Source: Lophius americanus
Taxonomy: Eukaryota > Chordata > Actinopteri > Lophiiformes > Lophiidae
Reading direction: 5' to 3'
NCBI GenBank assembly: GCA_037951165.1
Contig: JBBDHG010000015.1
Coordinates: 494,501-558,500 of the forward strand
Length of the DNA stretch: 64,000 bases
Shown here: one piece after another, positions 10,331 to 21,950 of the stretch
How positions within the stretch are numbered: position 1 is the first letter of the stretch
Layout of the letters: the number at the start of each line of letters is the position of its first letter
Notes under the pieces: model-generated
What the model was told of the DNA's origin: nothing
What the model saw: the letters and a program-made list of their open reading frames with translations, nothing else
The model's database searches: none
Position numbers and translations under genes: made by a program

Positions 10331-10844
10331 TCACTGACGGCAATCAAATTTCACATTTAGATTTACTGAATTCATAATCGTCGTGCAACCTCCTACTTAT
10401 CTCCTGTTCTGTCCGGTGTTTTATCCCCGGCATAGAAATGATGCGGTGTAATCAAGCTAATTCAGCCAAACTAACGTCGTTAACAAAAAGAAACCTTTAA
10501 TAACTGGTTATGTAAAAAAAATGCACCGAAGGCAGATCCGCCACAGTCAGAAACAAAATGGGAATTAGAATTCTAACAGGAGCGTTTGGAGAATTTAAAC
10601 CTCTGCCAGTGCTGAGCGCGCCCACCATCAGGCTGGTTCCTCCCCTCAGGTAACATTCCTCTTTAGATGCATCACCTGTATTCAGGTCATATACTCAGGA
10701 AATGACAGACTGAGCGTTGGGATCCTTCTATAACTTTAGTTATGGGGGGGTAAAAAACACGTGTACCAGAGGAGCCAGAACATCCCGTTCCACTGAGAGG
10801 ATTATTCCTCTTCAAATCTGTCTGTAACTTTTCTTTTTCTAGGC
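10331..10844. other. No supported feature
   Basis: Unique-looking sequence. A G7 run sits at 10744-10750. Confidence 0.4.
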
Positions 10845-11295
10845 CCACACTGTCCTCAAGGTAAGGTAGATCCCCCAAAAGTCCCCAATTTCCTGCGTTG
10901 TACAAGAATCCCCTGACGGAGCTCCTCACAATAAATGTGAAAGTCCGTATTATTTCTCATTAAAAATCTCCCCTAGTGGGTAAAATATGAACTATTAGAG
11001 TAAAATAAGATATATAGCTTGTATTTTTTTATTGCCTCGTCCATATAAACAAGATAGATCTCCTTGATTCGATTGATATGCACCAAATTTCGACGGAATC
11101 GGACCACTGCTTCAGCATTTATGGCTCCAAAAAAACGTTTGGAGATAAAGCTCCCCCTAGTGTTAGAAGAATACAACCGGGGTTTCCCCCAAATCCTTCC
11201 ATTTCTTCGTTGAATTAGTTCTATGTGGGTATGAGATTTTAAAATAATCCATTAAATAGTTCTTGAGTCCAGAAAACAGTGTTTTTGTATTCAAT
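10845..11295 (-). repeat. Dispersed repeat F1, - strand copy
   Basis: Starts with CACTGTCCTCAAGG and CCCCCAAAAGTCCCCAATTT. Box 2 (CTCCCCTAGTGGG) is at 10968-10980, with an inserted 'gcttgtatttttttattgcc' stretch. ACAAGATAGATCTCCTTGAT and the 'caccaaatttcgac' region follow, then box 1 at 11149-11162 (AGCTCCCCCTAGTG), a degraded GAAGAACTGG block, and 'atgtgggtatgagattttaaa'. Confidence 0.88.
11149..11162 (-). promoter_or_regulatory. CTCF-like core in F1 box 1
   Basis: The minus strand reads CACTAGGGGGAGCT. Confidence 0.4.
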
Positions 11296-12529
11296 AAATG
11301 AAGCTTAACTATTTAAGATAAACCCAAAATCCATTAGAAACAAATAACAGACGCAGAAAAGTTTGAAATAAATTGTTTTATAGATACATATATAGATATA
11401 TGACATATATTCCCTTAATTATTATTTTTAAAAGATCAGGGCTGACAATTATAAGAAATCTAACAACCTTTGTGACATAATTACGAGACAATTCTTTTGA
11501 CATCATCAGTGTCTCTTGTATTTTTACAAAAGTCATCTATGGAGTTTCCAGAATGACCTTAAAAATCCAGAAAATCCACGGGATTAAAGGCGTGTCATAA
11601 GATTGGACATGTATGGAGGCGGTTTGACCTCCTGATACGTAGACATGACATGTTTCCTGCAGAAGGTCACTGCAGCTCAGCTCTCAAGTGTAACGGGCAA
11701 AAAAACACATTTTTCAAAAAGTCGATAAAATCTTTGTTGTTGCTTTATTTATATTAAATAGAAATCCATTTCTCACCATGTTGCAAAAAAAATAAAAATG
11801 AAGCGACTTGATCCAGGTCTTGATCTGGATCCACTCTGACGTGTAACGATCTCCTCGCCGCCACATTCCTTACTCCACCACCGAGAGTGAAGAATTTTTA
11901 ACGTCATCCCACAAACCGACGGACTTGATCTCCTCGGTGGAGATGACAAAAGACGTTTGGAATGCTTAGAGTAGGAAACATTGTTTTAAAGTTATTCTCT
12001 GCAAACTATTTCAAAAGACACACCAAGAGATGATAAAAGTCATAATATGATATGAAGCTTTGTTCACGATCTCTTCACGACAACTAAATAATCTTACTTT
12101 GCTTTTAGGGTAAGTCTTTAGTAATCTATCAAAAAAAAATTACCCATCAGAATTTTGGATCAGGATAAAACATAAAAACATTACTTGCCAAAATATCGTC
12201 ATATTATTTAATGAGAATTCCAATGAAGGACTTTATGATATTCCAAAATTGAATTAAGTTCCACAAAGAACCCATTAGTACAGGGTCATTACTATTTTTC
12301 TGATTCCTTTATTTATTTATTATTGACTGATGTCAATCTTTATAAATTGGTCTCATAAAATTCTCTGTCTTGTGAGATTAAAAAAAATCAAAACACACTC
12401 AAAAACACAATAATTCCGCCAAAATCACCATAATCAGTATCCATCCATTATAAATACCCCCCCACCCCCCCAAAAAAACTATTAATTAAGAAGTAGTAAC
12501 TAACTAAACCTATGCTTTCATCACCGAAA
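11296..12529. other. No supported feature, A/T-rich
   Basis: Contains only short frames. GATCCAGGTCTTGATCTGGATCC-type words near 11811-11833 form a small imperfect dyad and recall a fish repeat beginning 'gatccggatcc', but I cannot confirm it. Confidence 0.4.
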
Positions 12530-12965
12530 GATCCATATTCCCCTGCGTTGTACAATCAATCTCCCTGATCGAACTCTTGAAATTAGATGTGAAATTAATT
12601 CCATAGTGTTTATCTTAAAAAAAAAAAATCCAAAAATCCCCCTAGTGAATAAAATATGAACCATTAGAGTAAAATATGATATATAGGAAAAAGTTCACCT
12701 TGGGTTGGATCATATTCACTAAATCTGGATCAAGGTTGAGAAGAAATGGCCTGAAATATTTTGGAAAAAAAGCGTCAGAAACTTATACAAGCGACTTTTC
12801 CCAAAATCACTCCAGCTCTTCCTCGCACTAAAGTCTATGTGGGTATAAAATTTGAAAAGGATCCAAGAGTTATCGCATAGACACGAATGCGGACGCTGTG
12901 GACGCGGCGGACGTGACGACGTTTCTATAATCACACTAACTTTTTCGCTGATATATTTAACCATC
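12530..12965 (-). repeat. Dispersed repeat F1, - strand copy
   Basis: The distal block CCCCTGCGTTGTACAATCAA is at 12541 and box 2 (TCCCCCTAGTG) at 12637-12647. The CACTAAATCTGGAT region, the ACTCCAGCTCTTCCTCGCAC block, TCTATGTGGGTATAAAATTT and GACACGAATGCGGACG follow. Box 1 is lost. The element fades near GCTGATAT, where better copies have the hairpin end. Confidence 0.87.
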
Positions 12966-13093
12966 AAAAAGAAATCCCATAATTCAACATGTTTTTAATG
13001 CTGCCATTCCAACATTATTGAATGTGGTTCCTCTTCTTCCTCAGAGGGTTACGTGTCAGAGCAGGAGCCTCATTCTCTGTCTATTAATCTGAA

Positions 13094-13168
13094 GACACAC
13101 CCACAGCAGACACGCATACACACACACACACGCACACGCACACGCACACACACACGCACACACACATG
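13094..13168 (+). repeat. (CA)n/(CACG)n microsatellite
   Basis: Alternating CA and CG dinucleotides for about 75 bases, a strictly alternating purine-pyrimidine tract able to form Z-DNA. Confidence 0.93.
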
Positions 13169-13311
13169 CTGACACAGTCAGTGGCTCCAGGCTGGGCATG
13201 TGGGGCTCAGTAATGTGGTGAACAAGTTTCAGGACACTCCCCGCTGCTCTCTGTCTGCAGCGCCGACCGCCTGTCGGCCAACCTCTGGCCACCATCTGTA
13301 TCCCATTAGAT

Positions 13312-13326
13312 CCACAAGAGGGCCAC
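13312..13326 (+). promoter_or_regulatory. CTCF-like site outside F1
   Basis: CCACAAGAGGGCCAC fits the CTCF core (CCAC-N-AG-RGGGC) and lies in unique sequence, so it is independent of the F1 family. Binding is not shown. Confidence 0.4.
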
Positions 13327-13399
13327 GCTGCAGAACGCACAAAGAAGAAAACGACTGCTTGCCTCAAAGTCATCCTGCATTATTTAATTACTGGGTACA

Positions 13400-14195
13400 C
13401 TCCATAAAAGTCGTGTTATTAACACAGTGGGAGCACGTAAAAGTGGATGGATGAAGCATCACGGAGGGTCAATTAGTAATTAGTAATTATCGGCGGGTCC
13501 AAACACAGAATTCTCGCCCTTTCTGGTCAATTTCTGTAAATTCTCAAAAGTCTAGCTTTTGAATAAGCAAACTATATAATGTATATTCAGTTATTTTACG
13601 GGTGAATAATTCACATATCTATGTGTTACTTCGATTAATGGAAGACGGCTGAACTTGTTGCTACTATTACTACATTATTAATATTATTATGTTTTGAAGT
13701 CTCTGCTAAGACAGATGTTAATAAAAGCAATGGGACGTCTTTTATCTCAAAATGAAGAATATTAAACTCGCACTGGTTTCCGTTGTGAGTTTCATGGTCG
13801 TTTGTTCTGTCAGAGGACCTTCTTTTGCAAATAGCCAGATGACAGAGGGGACAAAGGCGGGATTAGGGGTCGCATTTTTTAAGGCCACGCTGCATGACCT
13901 CAATCAACACCAAAGGGGACGTTGCCAAATACCTAAAACTATCCAGATGATGACCTTTGACCTCAGCTCTGCACCCTCTAACCGCTGAGTGAAGTGGACA
14001 TCGCCTCTGGCTGTGGAAGAACCGTACACCTCTATTATGGCGTGAAGCTGGAGCGAGGATAAAGACTTTGGACCCGACCATCTAAAACCACACACAAACA
14101 CAAACGCTGCCTATTTTCATCTGTCACTCGTTTTCTCTCACTCTCCACCCACTGCCTCACCTCCGCCCCTTCCTCCTTCTACTCCCTAACAAGCA
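13400..14195. other. No supported feature
   Basis: TAGTAATTAG repeats briefly at 13470-13490. There are no convincing coding frames. Confidence 0.4.
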
Positions 14196-14199
14196 ATAA

Positions 14200-14830
14200 A
14201 GCTTTTGCGGTTCACTGACTTCTGCAGGCTGCTCAATTGGGGAAGTTGCCTGTCTCCAACACTTAATGCTGTTTAGATTTGCAGAAAAATAAAACATAAC
14301 CTGCCTCCTGCCTGCTCATACTCCAGCAAGCACGCCAAACACAACAATTAGCCAGCGCAGAACTGCTATAAAATCCCATTATGGTGTGTCTGGGTGAGTG
14401 CGAGTGTTATGGGAGAGACAGAGAGAAAACGCAGCTCACTTAAGATAGATATACGAGCACATTTCCTCTCAAAAGGAATTCGTAGCAAGAGGGGAAAACA
14501 CAATAGCCCGAACCTGAATAAATATTGGGCGTGCTGTGTGTTCTGTGCAAAAATGGAAATCAGCCAATTGATTCCATGATAACGTCACGCATATATTCCA
14601 AAAACGGCTTTCATCGCTGCCACGGAAAGTCACATAAGGAAATCGAATGTCTCTGTAATGTAAATACAATGCCACTAATCCGGAGGTGCGAGGCAGCTTG
14701 AAGTCTCCTCAAGGAGGCGTGCGTGGGCTCCTAAATATGTAATAGCAATAAATCAAATTAGAGCAGCGCAGTCTGACCGGAATGGAAACTAGTGTGTAGC
14801 TCTCATTTGAAGATAATTCAGCAAGAATCG
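14200..14830. promoter_or_regulatory. Candidate conserved non-coding block
   Basis: A 600-base repeat-free stretch with even composition and A/T-rich factor-like words (ACAACAATTAGCC, AATAAATCAAATTAGAG, CTAAATATGTAATAGC) between more GC-rich segments. It contrasts sharply with the simple sequence around it. There is no gene evidence. Confidence 0.28.
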
Positions 14831-14937
14831 GGACGGGAAGGCACGTTCATTCTTGCTAAAATGATCCATTTTTTGTTCCATTGGACAGTTCTGTTATTCA
14901 TTGACACATTCTCTCACTTCAGGTTTGGCACCAGAAT

Positions 14938-14995
14938 ACAGTATACAGTATATAGTACAGTAGAGTATAGTAGTAGAGTATATAGAGTTCTCCAG
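14938..14995 (+). repeat. Degenerate (AGTAT/AGAGT) short tandem repeat
   Basis: CAGTATACAGTATATAGTAC and TAGAGTATAGTAGTAGAGTA follow one another as imperfect units of 5-10 bases. Confidence 0.75.
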
Positions 14996-15554
14996 AGTTA
15001 TTGCCAACCTTTCTTAAAAAAAAAATGTCCTCATTTTCTATACCCGTGATTTTTAATGCAAATTATTCAGAAAAAAAATCAAACCTTTTATTCAAGTAAC
15101 AAAATAAAAAAGACAAATAAGATAAAACAAATATTTTTCTCTAAAACCTGAAATCCTACAATTAAATAAATATATTTCCAGGCCTTTTATGTATTTGTAG
15201 GTTCATCTGTTTGAGTAGGAACCCTGGAGTGGTGAATAATGACGTCCTGTTTTTCTGCGGTATAAATATGAGGTGACACAGGCCTTATCCTCGTTGACGT
15301 TCTTCACAATGAGAACACAGCAGTGATGTGTGAAAGGAAAGTTGTAGAGCCGCACACATCTGGCAACGGATAAAAGAAAATCTCTCAAAAGTCAAAAATG
15401 TAAGTGTCAACAGTTTGATCTATAATTAAGAAGTTCAATGAGGCTGGAGATGTTAAAAAATCAACCTGGAAGGGGGCGTGTCTGCAAACCGACCCCACAC
15501 ACTGGACTCTGCGAGGATTCCAGCTACAGAATTGCTGAGGTCGGTTGATTCTTG
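14996..15554. other. No supported feature, A/T-rich
   Basis: A9 at 15018 and A8 at 15073, with AAATAAATATA-type sequence. No frame beyond about 60 codons. Confidence 0.4.
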
Positions 15555-16330
15555 AGGTCAGAAGTTCTCCCTAAACACCATCAGATACAGAGGTATGATG
15601 TTTGGGAGGGTAGCAAGAAAAAAGACTCTGCTGTCACCCGAACACAAAGTAAAGCTCCTACTATTTACTAAACAACACCGGGACTGTCTATAGAACAAGG
15701 TCATAGGTGAAATGAGACCAAAGAAGATGTTTTTTGGCAACAAACATCTGAGATGGGTGTGCCCGTAGCAAGAATGGATGCCAGAGAGGAAAGCACCTCA
15801 TACCCACTATGAAGTCTGGTGGTGTATCTCTGATGCTTTGTATGTTTTTTTCTTCAAAGAGGTCCTGGACATCTTGTCAAAAGACAAAGTTCCAATGACT
15901 CCATCGAATACCAGCTGGATTAAAACCTAAAAGCCTCTGTCAGGAAAGTCAAAGTGGTCCGTGGTCGGACCTTCAGCAGAACATTGATCTGAAGCAGACC
16001 TAAAAATCTCCCCTAGAATGGTTCAGAGATCAGAGAAGAAAGTCTTTCAAGATTGTGCCTCCGACATGGAGAACAGAGACGAATTTATGTTCAGAACTTA
16101 CTTATTACTCAACATGGTCCACTGGCACTGATGGTCCAAGAGGAACAACAGCTTGAGTCTCTTCAGCAGAACAACCTACACACACACACACATATTCATG
16201 TGATGACATCATCCAAAAGCTGGAGCGATCACGATGGGAACCAAGAGAAGATTAAGGAGATTTTGTTATGGAGTGACAGAACCATTTAGGCAGTTGGGTC
16301 CGGCTTGGGCCGACAAAAGATCATTTTCTG
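15555..16330 (+). mobile_element. Decayed Tc1/mariner-like transposon
   Basis: Conceptual translation across several frames gives, in order, NETKEDVFW (Tc1 family: SDETKxxLFG), then KSGGVSLMLCMFF (TxKxGGGSxMxWGCF), then SGL-TFQQNIDLKQT-like words (TFQQDNDPKHT), and PLEWFRDQ. This is the order of the catalytic DDE core of Tc1 transposases. Multiple stops and frameshifts show it is dead. The first catalytic Asp is present in none of the frames I read. I could not place terminal inverted repeats. A (CA)6 tract at 16180-16192 interrupts the 3' part. Confidence 0.62.
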
Positions 16331-16519
16331 TCCCACAATGCTGTTGATATATTTCCCTTTACCTTTAACAAGGTTTATTGGTCATTAACAAGATGATTAA
16401 AGTAAATGTTTTTCACCACTGATCAGTAAGAATTAAAGTCTGGATCGGGACATATTTGCTGCAATAAGAGGAGTATTTTTGGAGGATGAATGACTATTTG
16501 GAGACCTTGAAGGGGATAA

Positions 16520-16800
16520 AATGAGCAGTATGTAGCATTTTACAGCGCATTAGTGACATTATATCGCTGCAATGAAAGAATTAGAATAAAAATAATTGGA
16601 TTTACTGCCTGCAATTAAATTACTGTGAAGCCACACAGCCGAGGTTCAACTAAAGTTAAACCACGACACAGAAAGAAAACCTCAGTCTTTGACAGTTCTG
16701 GAAAATCCCACATTACATTCCACGATGTCTGGCTCTTAGTCTGGTGTCGATGATTTTTAAACTGCCATCATTGTCGGGACGTGAAATCCATTCTCCAGGG
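16520..16800. promoter_or_regulatory. Candidate conserved non-coding element
   Basis: Complex, repeat-free sequence with GAATTAGAATAAAAATAATT, CTGCAATTAAATTACTGTGA and GCGCATTAGTGACATTATAT words, typical of homeodomain-rich enhancers. It ends at a G8 run. Confidence 0.32.
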
Positions 16801-17821
16801 GGGGAAAAAGTAATGCCTACCTATCCACCTCCACTCCTTCTTACACTTTTATTGATCGAGCATTGACACCGGATGTAAACATTGAGCTGTGGAATTATCG
16901 GAATAAGGATGTTACACGAAAAAAAAAGAGAAAGAAAAAAATCCGGCTTTTATGTATTTTTGGAAAAATACTCAGACAATACTATTAGTAGCAATCGCTG
17001 CTGGTGAATAAACCTGTTCTCCACTTCGGTTATCTTAAGTGTAGTCTGAATTACTTGCCCAAAATAGACTTAAATTAGCTCCACAACTATTAAGTTTATT
17101 CCCTTAACTTTGATGTTTATGGACAGGCGAGTGTGTGTAACATTCTACATGTTACTGTGTGTGAGTCATTTGTGATTAAACACAGAAATTACCCATAATC
17201 CTACCCTGGTTTTATTTTTTTTTAAGAAAGAAAAAGAAAAACGGAGTAGATTTCTTAAAACTATGTACAAGAAAATCGACACAATAAAAGTAAGATGAGT
17301 ATAAAAACAGATGGTATCAATCAGAGTGCAGTGAAAGGCGGGGCTTAACATTTGTTTTAGTGAACGTATTTTAATTGGCCATTATTTTAAAGTAAAATAA
17401 CTCTTGACTGATGCAGCATGAGATTAGGGGAATATTTTTCCACAGCGACATTAGATGTGCTTTTTGTTTTTGCTCTGAGTTTATTTCCTGTTTACGTAGA
17501 TGCCCATATATGGGACCTTTAGTGTGGAAGGTTAAACCGATTTTGTGTCAAATCTTCAAAAGGTGTGTGGAAAATTAAATTTTTTCCTTACAGATACCAC
17601 ACTTTGTAAGAAGAATAAAGTCTGTAAGGAACTCGCAGCAGATTTCACCACATGATTCCACCTTAGCTGATTTCCAGAAGTGTCACAGTGAGGAATACTT
17701 TCATCTGTGTTTTTGTGTTTTGCAGCTTTGCAACCTGTTTTGCAGCTCATTTTTCTGGCATCAGAGTTTTAAATGAGGCACTGAAAAGTTTTGCATGAGC
17801 TGATATGAAACACCGGATGAG

Positions 17822-17823
<2 letters not shown>
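16801..17823. other. No supported feature
   Basis: Around 17030-17110, ACTTAAATTAG and CTATTAAGTTTATTCCCTTAACTTTG hint at a diffuse fish repeat also suggested at 2395-2555. Otherwise nothing recognisable. Confidence 0.4.

Positions 17824-17864
<41 letters not shown>
17824..17864 (+). repeat. (CA)n microsatellite
   Basis: Pure CA for about 20 units. Confidence 0.97.
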
Positions 17865-17867
<3 letters not shown>

Positions 17868-17937
17868 TGAATTTCCTCGGGGTTGGTCATATGCTTCTTG
17901 CTCTCTGTTCAACTGGATGTCATTTGTGGTGAACGGC

Positions 17938-18006
17938 CCACGCACACTCACCCACACACACACACACATACACACACATATAAACACACACACACACACA
18001 CACACA
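17938..18006 (+). repeat. Compound (CA)n microsatellite
   Basis: CA units interrupted by CTCACC, CATACA and ATATAA words. It lies 74 bases from the pure CA tract. Confidence 0.93.
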
Positions 18007-18389
18007 GGCAGTCATTCACACAAATGCATGAAGCAGCACAAACGTACACACTTCCAGTGCACAAAGACATTCGTAACTTGTCATGGTTGCATATCAGATG
18101 GATCCTTTAGTGAGTGAGTGCGTGGAACAGATGGGAGTTAATAGCGCTGCCAAGCTGAATATCTTCTGGAGGAATTTGTCGGATTAAAATGTCACTTTAG
18201 CGCAGCTTCTAGAAACCACCAAAGTGCAATTGTGACAAGTGCCGTTGTCTTGTTCAGCAGACGGGTCTCATGAAACATAAATATAGCCTGAACTAGTGAC
18301 CGAACACAATGGGCAATTACTGACCCGGTTCAGTGATAGAAGGGACGTACGGGTAAAACATATACATAGCGTCATTAGCTGAGGTTAAC

Positions 18390-18548
18390 CCTTTAATTAC
18401 CTGCTCAGCTGTTTGGTTGAACACATCCTGAGTCCCTATTTCTTATTGAAAACTGAACGTCTCATAATATGACTCAATGGCTGCATGTAGATGCTAAAAA
18501 GTAAGGGGGCCAGGGACAGAGCCCTGGGACGCACCACAGGTAAAGGGG
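18390..18548 (-). mobile_element. L2/CR1-like LINE RT scrap, mosaic copy 2
   Basis: Minus-strand translation gives TCGASQGSVPGPLTF followed by a stop, a damaged GVPQGSxLGPLLF motif. The flanking ACCCTTTAATTACCTGCTCA and CTGTTTGGTTGAACACA are the reverse complement of the block that follows the RT motif in copies 3 and 4 (20.3 and 21.8 kb). The reading frame is broken. Confidence 0.7.
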
Positions 18549-18835
18549 CCACTGAGGAGGAGGAGACATTAAACATGAGTATTGAGAAAGTCTTATTCTA
18601 GAAGAGTGATACAACCAAAAAACATGTTTTACAAGGAGGTTGAGCTGATCTGATTGAAAAAGACTATTTTACATGAAATTCAAATTTTTATAATAAATAC
18701 TTATAAAAAAAATATTTATAGGTCTGGTTTTTTTTCTTACTTTTTAAGAAACTTTGCTAAAACGATGTGTCATTTGATGGTAAACGAAATAAAATATGAG
18801 CGCAAAAAATGTATCTGTGTAAGAAATTGTGTTTT

Positions 18836-18866
18836 TTTTTTTTCTTGGTGAGGACATAAAAGGTCA
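18836..18866 (-). repeat. Short shared word near the RT mosaic copies
   Basis: The minus strand reads TTTTATGTCCTCACCAAGAA plus an A run. Near-identical words occur at 19855-19880 and 22098-22125, also beside RT mosaic copies, so it is probably a distal part of the same repeat. Confidence 0.5.
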
Positions 18867-19632
18867 ATAGAATTATTCTTCTGGAATGAATTCAAGCTTA
18901 CAGCTCAGAATTTAGCCCCATGGGTCACACAGCGTCTGTCTAGCGGCTTTTCCCAGACTGTCATCCATCTCTTGTGACCAGCAGCAGAAATCATTTCTTC
19001 AGCATGTGACGGGACATACCATCTATGTCCTCCTCCTATCATCATGTGACTGACATTCATTGGATGAACTTCATGACATCCGTACCATCGGCATGACAAC
19101 ATTATCCATAGATAATCATTGCATTGAGAAATGTAGCGGCTAAGTTTGCATTTGGTGCCAAAGAGAGCCGATTCAGATACGAGTCAGTGTCGGTGTTTTG
19201 TTTTTTAAGGGGGGGTTTATCATCACCGGTGCCGGGTGAGAGGTGGAGTACGGCACGACGACAGATGGGGGAATCCTCCAGGGTCCGACTAAAGAGGACA
19301 GCGTGTAGTGAGAGTTAGGCAACGGAGGTGGAGAGATATAGAGGAACAGTTTACGAGGAATATCTATGACAAGAGAAAATGTCAGGAGAGAGGCCAATTA
19401 GCTGCCGCTGAGGATGCCGAATAATCTGGTGAGCAATGGTTGGAGTGTTCTTGTACTGCCGGTTAATGAGGGATGGGAGTCTGGTGTGGGGCCACACCAG
19501 CAGTCAGGAGTGTGTGGCCGCTCACACGCACACGCACACACATTCACACGCACACACACTTGCACACCCATGAGAACAAGAGGACAAAAAAGGCAAAACA
19601 CACACTATAAGTCACAGCCGATGGCCTACATA
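18867..19632. other. No supported feature
   Basis: CATCATGTGACTGACATTCA and neighbouring sequence look unique. CACGCACACGCACACAC (19525-19560) is a small CA/CG tract. Confidence 0.4.
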
Positions 19633-19653
19633 ATGATGATGATGATGATGATG
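19633..19653 (+). repeat. (ATG)7 trinucleotide repeat
   Basis: Seven perfect ATG units. Confidence 0.95.
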
Positions 19654-20134
19654 CTGAGAGCTCCAACAAGAAGTGAGTGCCATAAATTTGAATTTCCATG
19701 AATCCGTGAATGCCTCACCGTACCAGATCATCTGGACGGAACGTTGGGACCAATCTAAGATCCAGATCGGTCCTCTGCCCTGATTGATTGCTGAATCGGT
19801 ATGACGTCACCAAAATTCTCCTCTTATGTGAGGAAGACTTTGGTTTCATCCTTAAATGTCCTCACCCAGAAAAATAAAACACTGGTAAAACTTGATATCT
19901 TAGACATTCTATATTTACCATACAATGAAAAGTAGTTTGTTCAAGCACGTTTTTGAAGTGTATAAAAAACCCAGATGTATAAAATGTATAAAAATATATA
20001 ATTATTTTATATTAACTCAAACTTTTGGTAAAGCATGTTTTAGAAATCTATTCAAACCTCATTGGACTTTTTGGTTGTATCTAGTTAGATAAATTTGTTT
20101 AGTGAGTCCTCACATGCTATAAACATGCCCAAAA

Positions 20135-20455
20135 CATGCCCCATCCTCTGTGGCTTCTATGACCTGTGGTGTCCCCCAGAGCTCCATCCTTGGCCCCTTA
20201 CTCTTTAACATATACTTGCTGCCACTGGGTCATATTATAAACAGGTTCATTCGCATTTTCCTATATGATATAGTCACTCAAAATGAGTTCAACCAAACAG
20301 TTTAGCAGGACAGTAAAGGGTTTTAAAGACATTAAATGTCATAGCTGAATAAAACTTAGGCCACAGCGTGAGCTGGAGTAAATGATGAAGGGGCAGAGGA
20401 AGAAGAACCGCCTGCTTCAAGGCCTCCAAGCCCAGGGTGCAGGTGACTCAATCTC
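20135..20455 (+). mobile_element. L2/CR1-like LINE RT mosaic, copy 3
   Basis: Plus-strand translation from about 20165 reads TCGVPQSSILGPLLFNIYLL, then PLGHIINRF: a continuous RT segment typical of L2/CR1 LINEs, ending before the catalytic Y/F-x-D-D. It is joined to CTCAAAATGAGTTCAACCAA, AGCAGGACAGTAAAGGG and ACATTAAATGTCATAGCTGA. An unrelated-looking block follows: TGATGAAGGGGCAGAGGAAG and CTCCAAGCCCAGGGTGCAGG. The same order recurs in copy 4, 1.5 kb away. Confidence 0.78.
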
Positions 20456-20754
20456 TTTGCTCATAAAGAGTCAACCTGTTCCTGACTAATGTAGGTACCG
20501 CAGATGAGTCCAGAAAAACGATGTCTTAGATTCTGCACAACTCTACCTGATCAGCAGAGTTTGGCTGAAGAGAAAAAAGATGGAGGTCAAGAATGAATCT
20601 TTTCACGATCAAAGTTGGTCATTTTTTATAAAATGTACTATCTAGATATTCTGAATATTTTTTTTCTATTGTTTTTCAATTGTTCAGGGTTTTTTACTCC
20701 TACTCCTTTCATCCGTTCTCGGTTCTGACTCACACAGTGTTGACGTGTTCCATC

Positions 20755-21140
20755 AAAGTGCAAGGCTACTGTATTTATATGGCACATTTCAGCAACGAGG
20801 CAATTCAAAGTGCTTCACTCAAGCAATGAAGAACAGAGCGACAAAGTGCAAAAGAACATTAAGGCATTGTTAAGACCAGTTATGAAACATAAAAGCCGGA
20901 ATAGAAGGAAATAAACCGTCTGAGGCCTTTTGATCTCAGTCGCAGTTTAGTATCGTGAAGGAAAGACAGAATAGGATTTGAGATTCGGAGGTGGTCCTGC
21001 AGTTTTTCTGGGAGCTTGTTCCAAACATTTGGTCCATAAAAAACTGAACACTGCCTCTCCGTGTTTAGTTCTGACTCTGGGGACACTGAGCAGACCCGAC
21101 CCAGACGCATCATTCTGCTGTTAGAAGCTGCGAACAATCC
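20755..21140 (-). mobile_element. L2-like LINE 3' end (5'-truncated)
   Basis: Minus-strand frames contain CSVPGPN-like and VFYGPNVWNKLPEKLQ, the 'F-Y-x-P-x-I-W-N-x-L-P-E' hallmark of the L2-like ORF2 C-terminus. After it come a stop and a 3' region with the complement of TTTATATGGCACATTTCAGC and GCAATTCAAAGTGCTTCACT. Frames are shifted relative to each other, so it is dead. The copy at 63.0-63.7 kb is the same family. Confidence 0.78.
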
Positions 21141-21639
21141 GGAACCCTACGCCATGATTGAAAGCCACCAAATGTTCCACATAGATTCACTTAAAGGTTG
21201 ATGCAGGAAGTTCACCACGTGTGTGTCGGTGCGTGTCGCCTGCACATGTGTTCCTGCATGTGTGATTGTTTAAAAAGGGGCATGCCCTCAAAATCCCTTT
21301 CTCTCAATTTCCTCACTGTGGGCAGCAGTCGGCTTGTCTGTGATATTTTTTATGGCGTACAGGGTTGGAGCGTGGAAGGAGGCAGGAGGTGTTAAACCAC
21401 AGGAATGCTCGAGCAGATTCTTTGGAGCACTTGACAGTCGTCAGCCGCCGGTCAGCCCATTGAAGAGAGTTCTCATCTGAATCCCGCAGACCCTGACACT
21501 GGGGGGGGGGTCGGGGGTTAAGTGTCAATTGTTTTTCCAACTTAATTGCTTTGTATACAAAATGTCAGAGAATAGGGAGGAAAATACATGCCAAGAAAAG
21601 AATCTTACTTATCGGATAGGGCTTTCTCGATAGCCAAAG
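21141..21639. other. No gene seen; G10 run
   Basis: A run of ten G at 21501-21510 is followed by TCGGGGG. The rest is unique-looking. Confidence 0.4.
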
Positions 21640-21950
21640 TTAATGCCTCGTCCTCCGTGGCTTCTTTTTAGACTGTGGTGTCCCCCAGAGCTCAATCCTT
21701 GGCCCCTTACTCTTTAGCATATACTTGCTGCCACTGGGTCCGATTATAAACAGGTTCATTCACAGTTTTCCATATGAAATAGTGACTCAAAATGAGTTCA
21801 ACCAAACAGCAGAGCAGGACATGAAAGGGTTAAAGACATTAAATGTTATAGCTGAATAAAACGTTTGTGGAGTAAATGATGAAGGGGCAGAGGAAGATGA
21901 ACCGACTGCTTCAAGGCCTCCAAGCCCAGGGTGCAGGTGACTCAATGATT
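21640..21950 (+). mobile_element. L2/CR1-like LINE RT mosaic, copy 4
   Basis: Translation near 21673 gives DCGVPQSSILGPLLFSIYLL, then PLGPIINRF. The same CTCAAAATGAGTTCAACCAA, TAGCTGAATAAAAC, TGATGAAGGGGCAGAGGAAG and CTCCAAGCCCAGGGTGCAGG blocks follow in the same order as in copy 3. Compared with copy 3 it lacks about 15 bases near 21865 ('ttaggccacagcgtgagc'). The two copies look about 90 % identical by eye. Confidence 0.78.
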
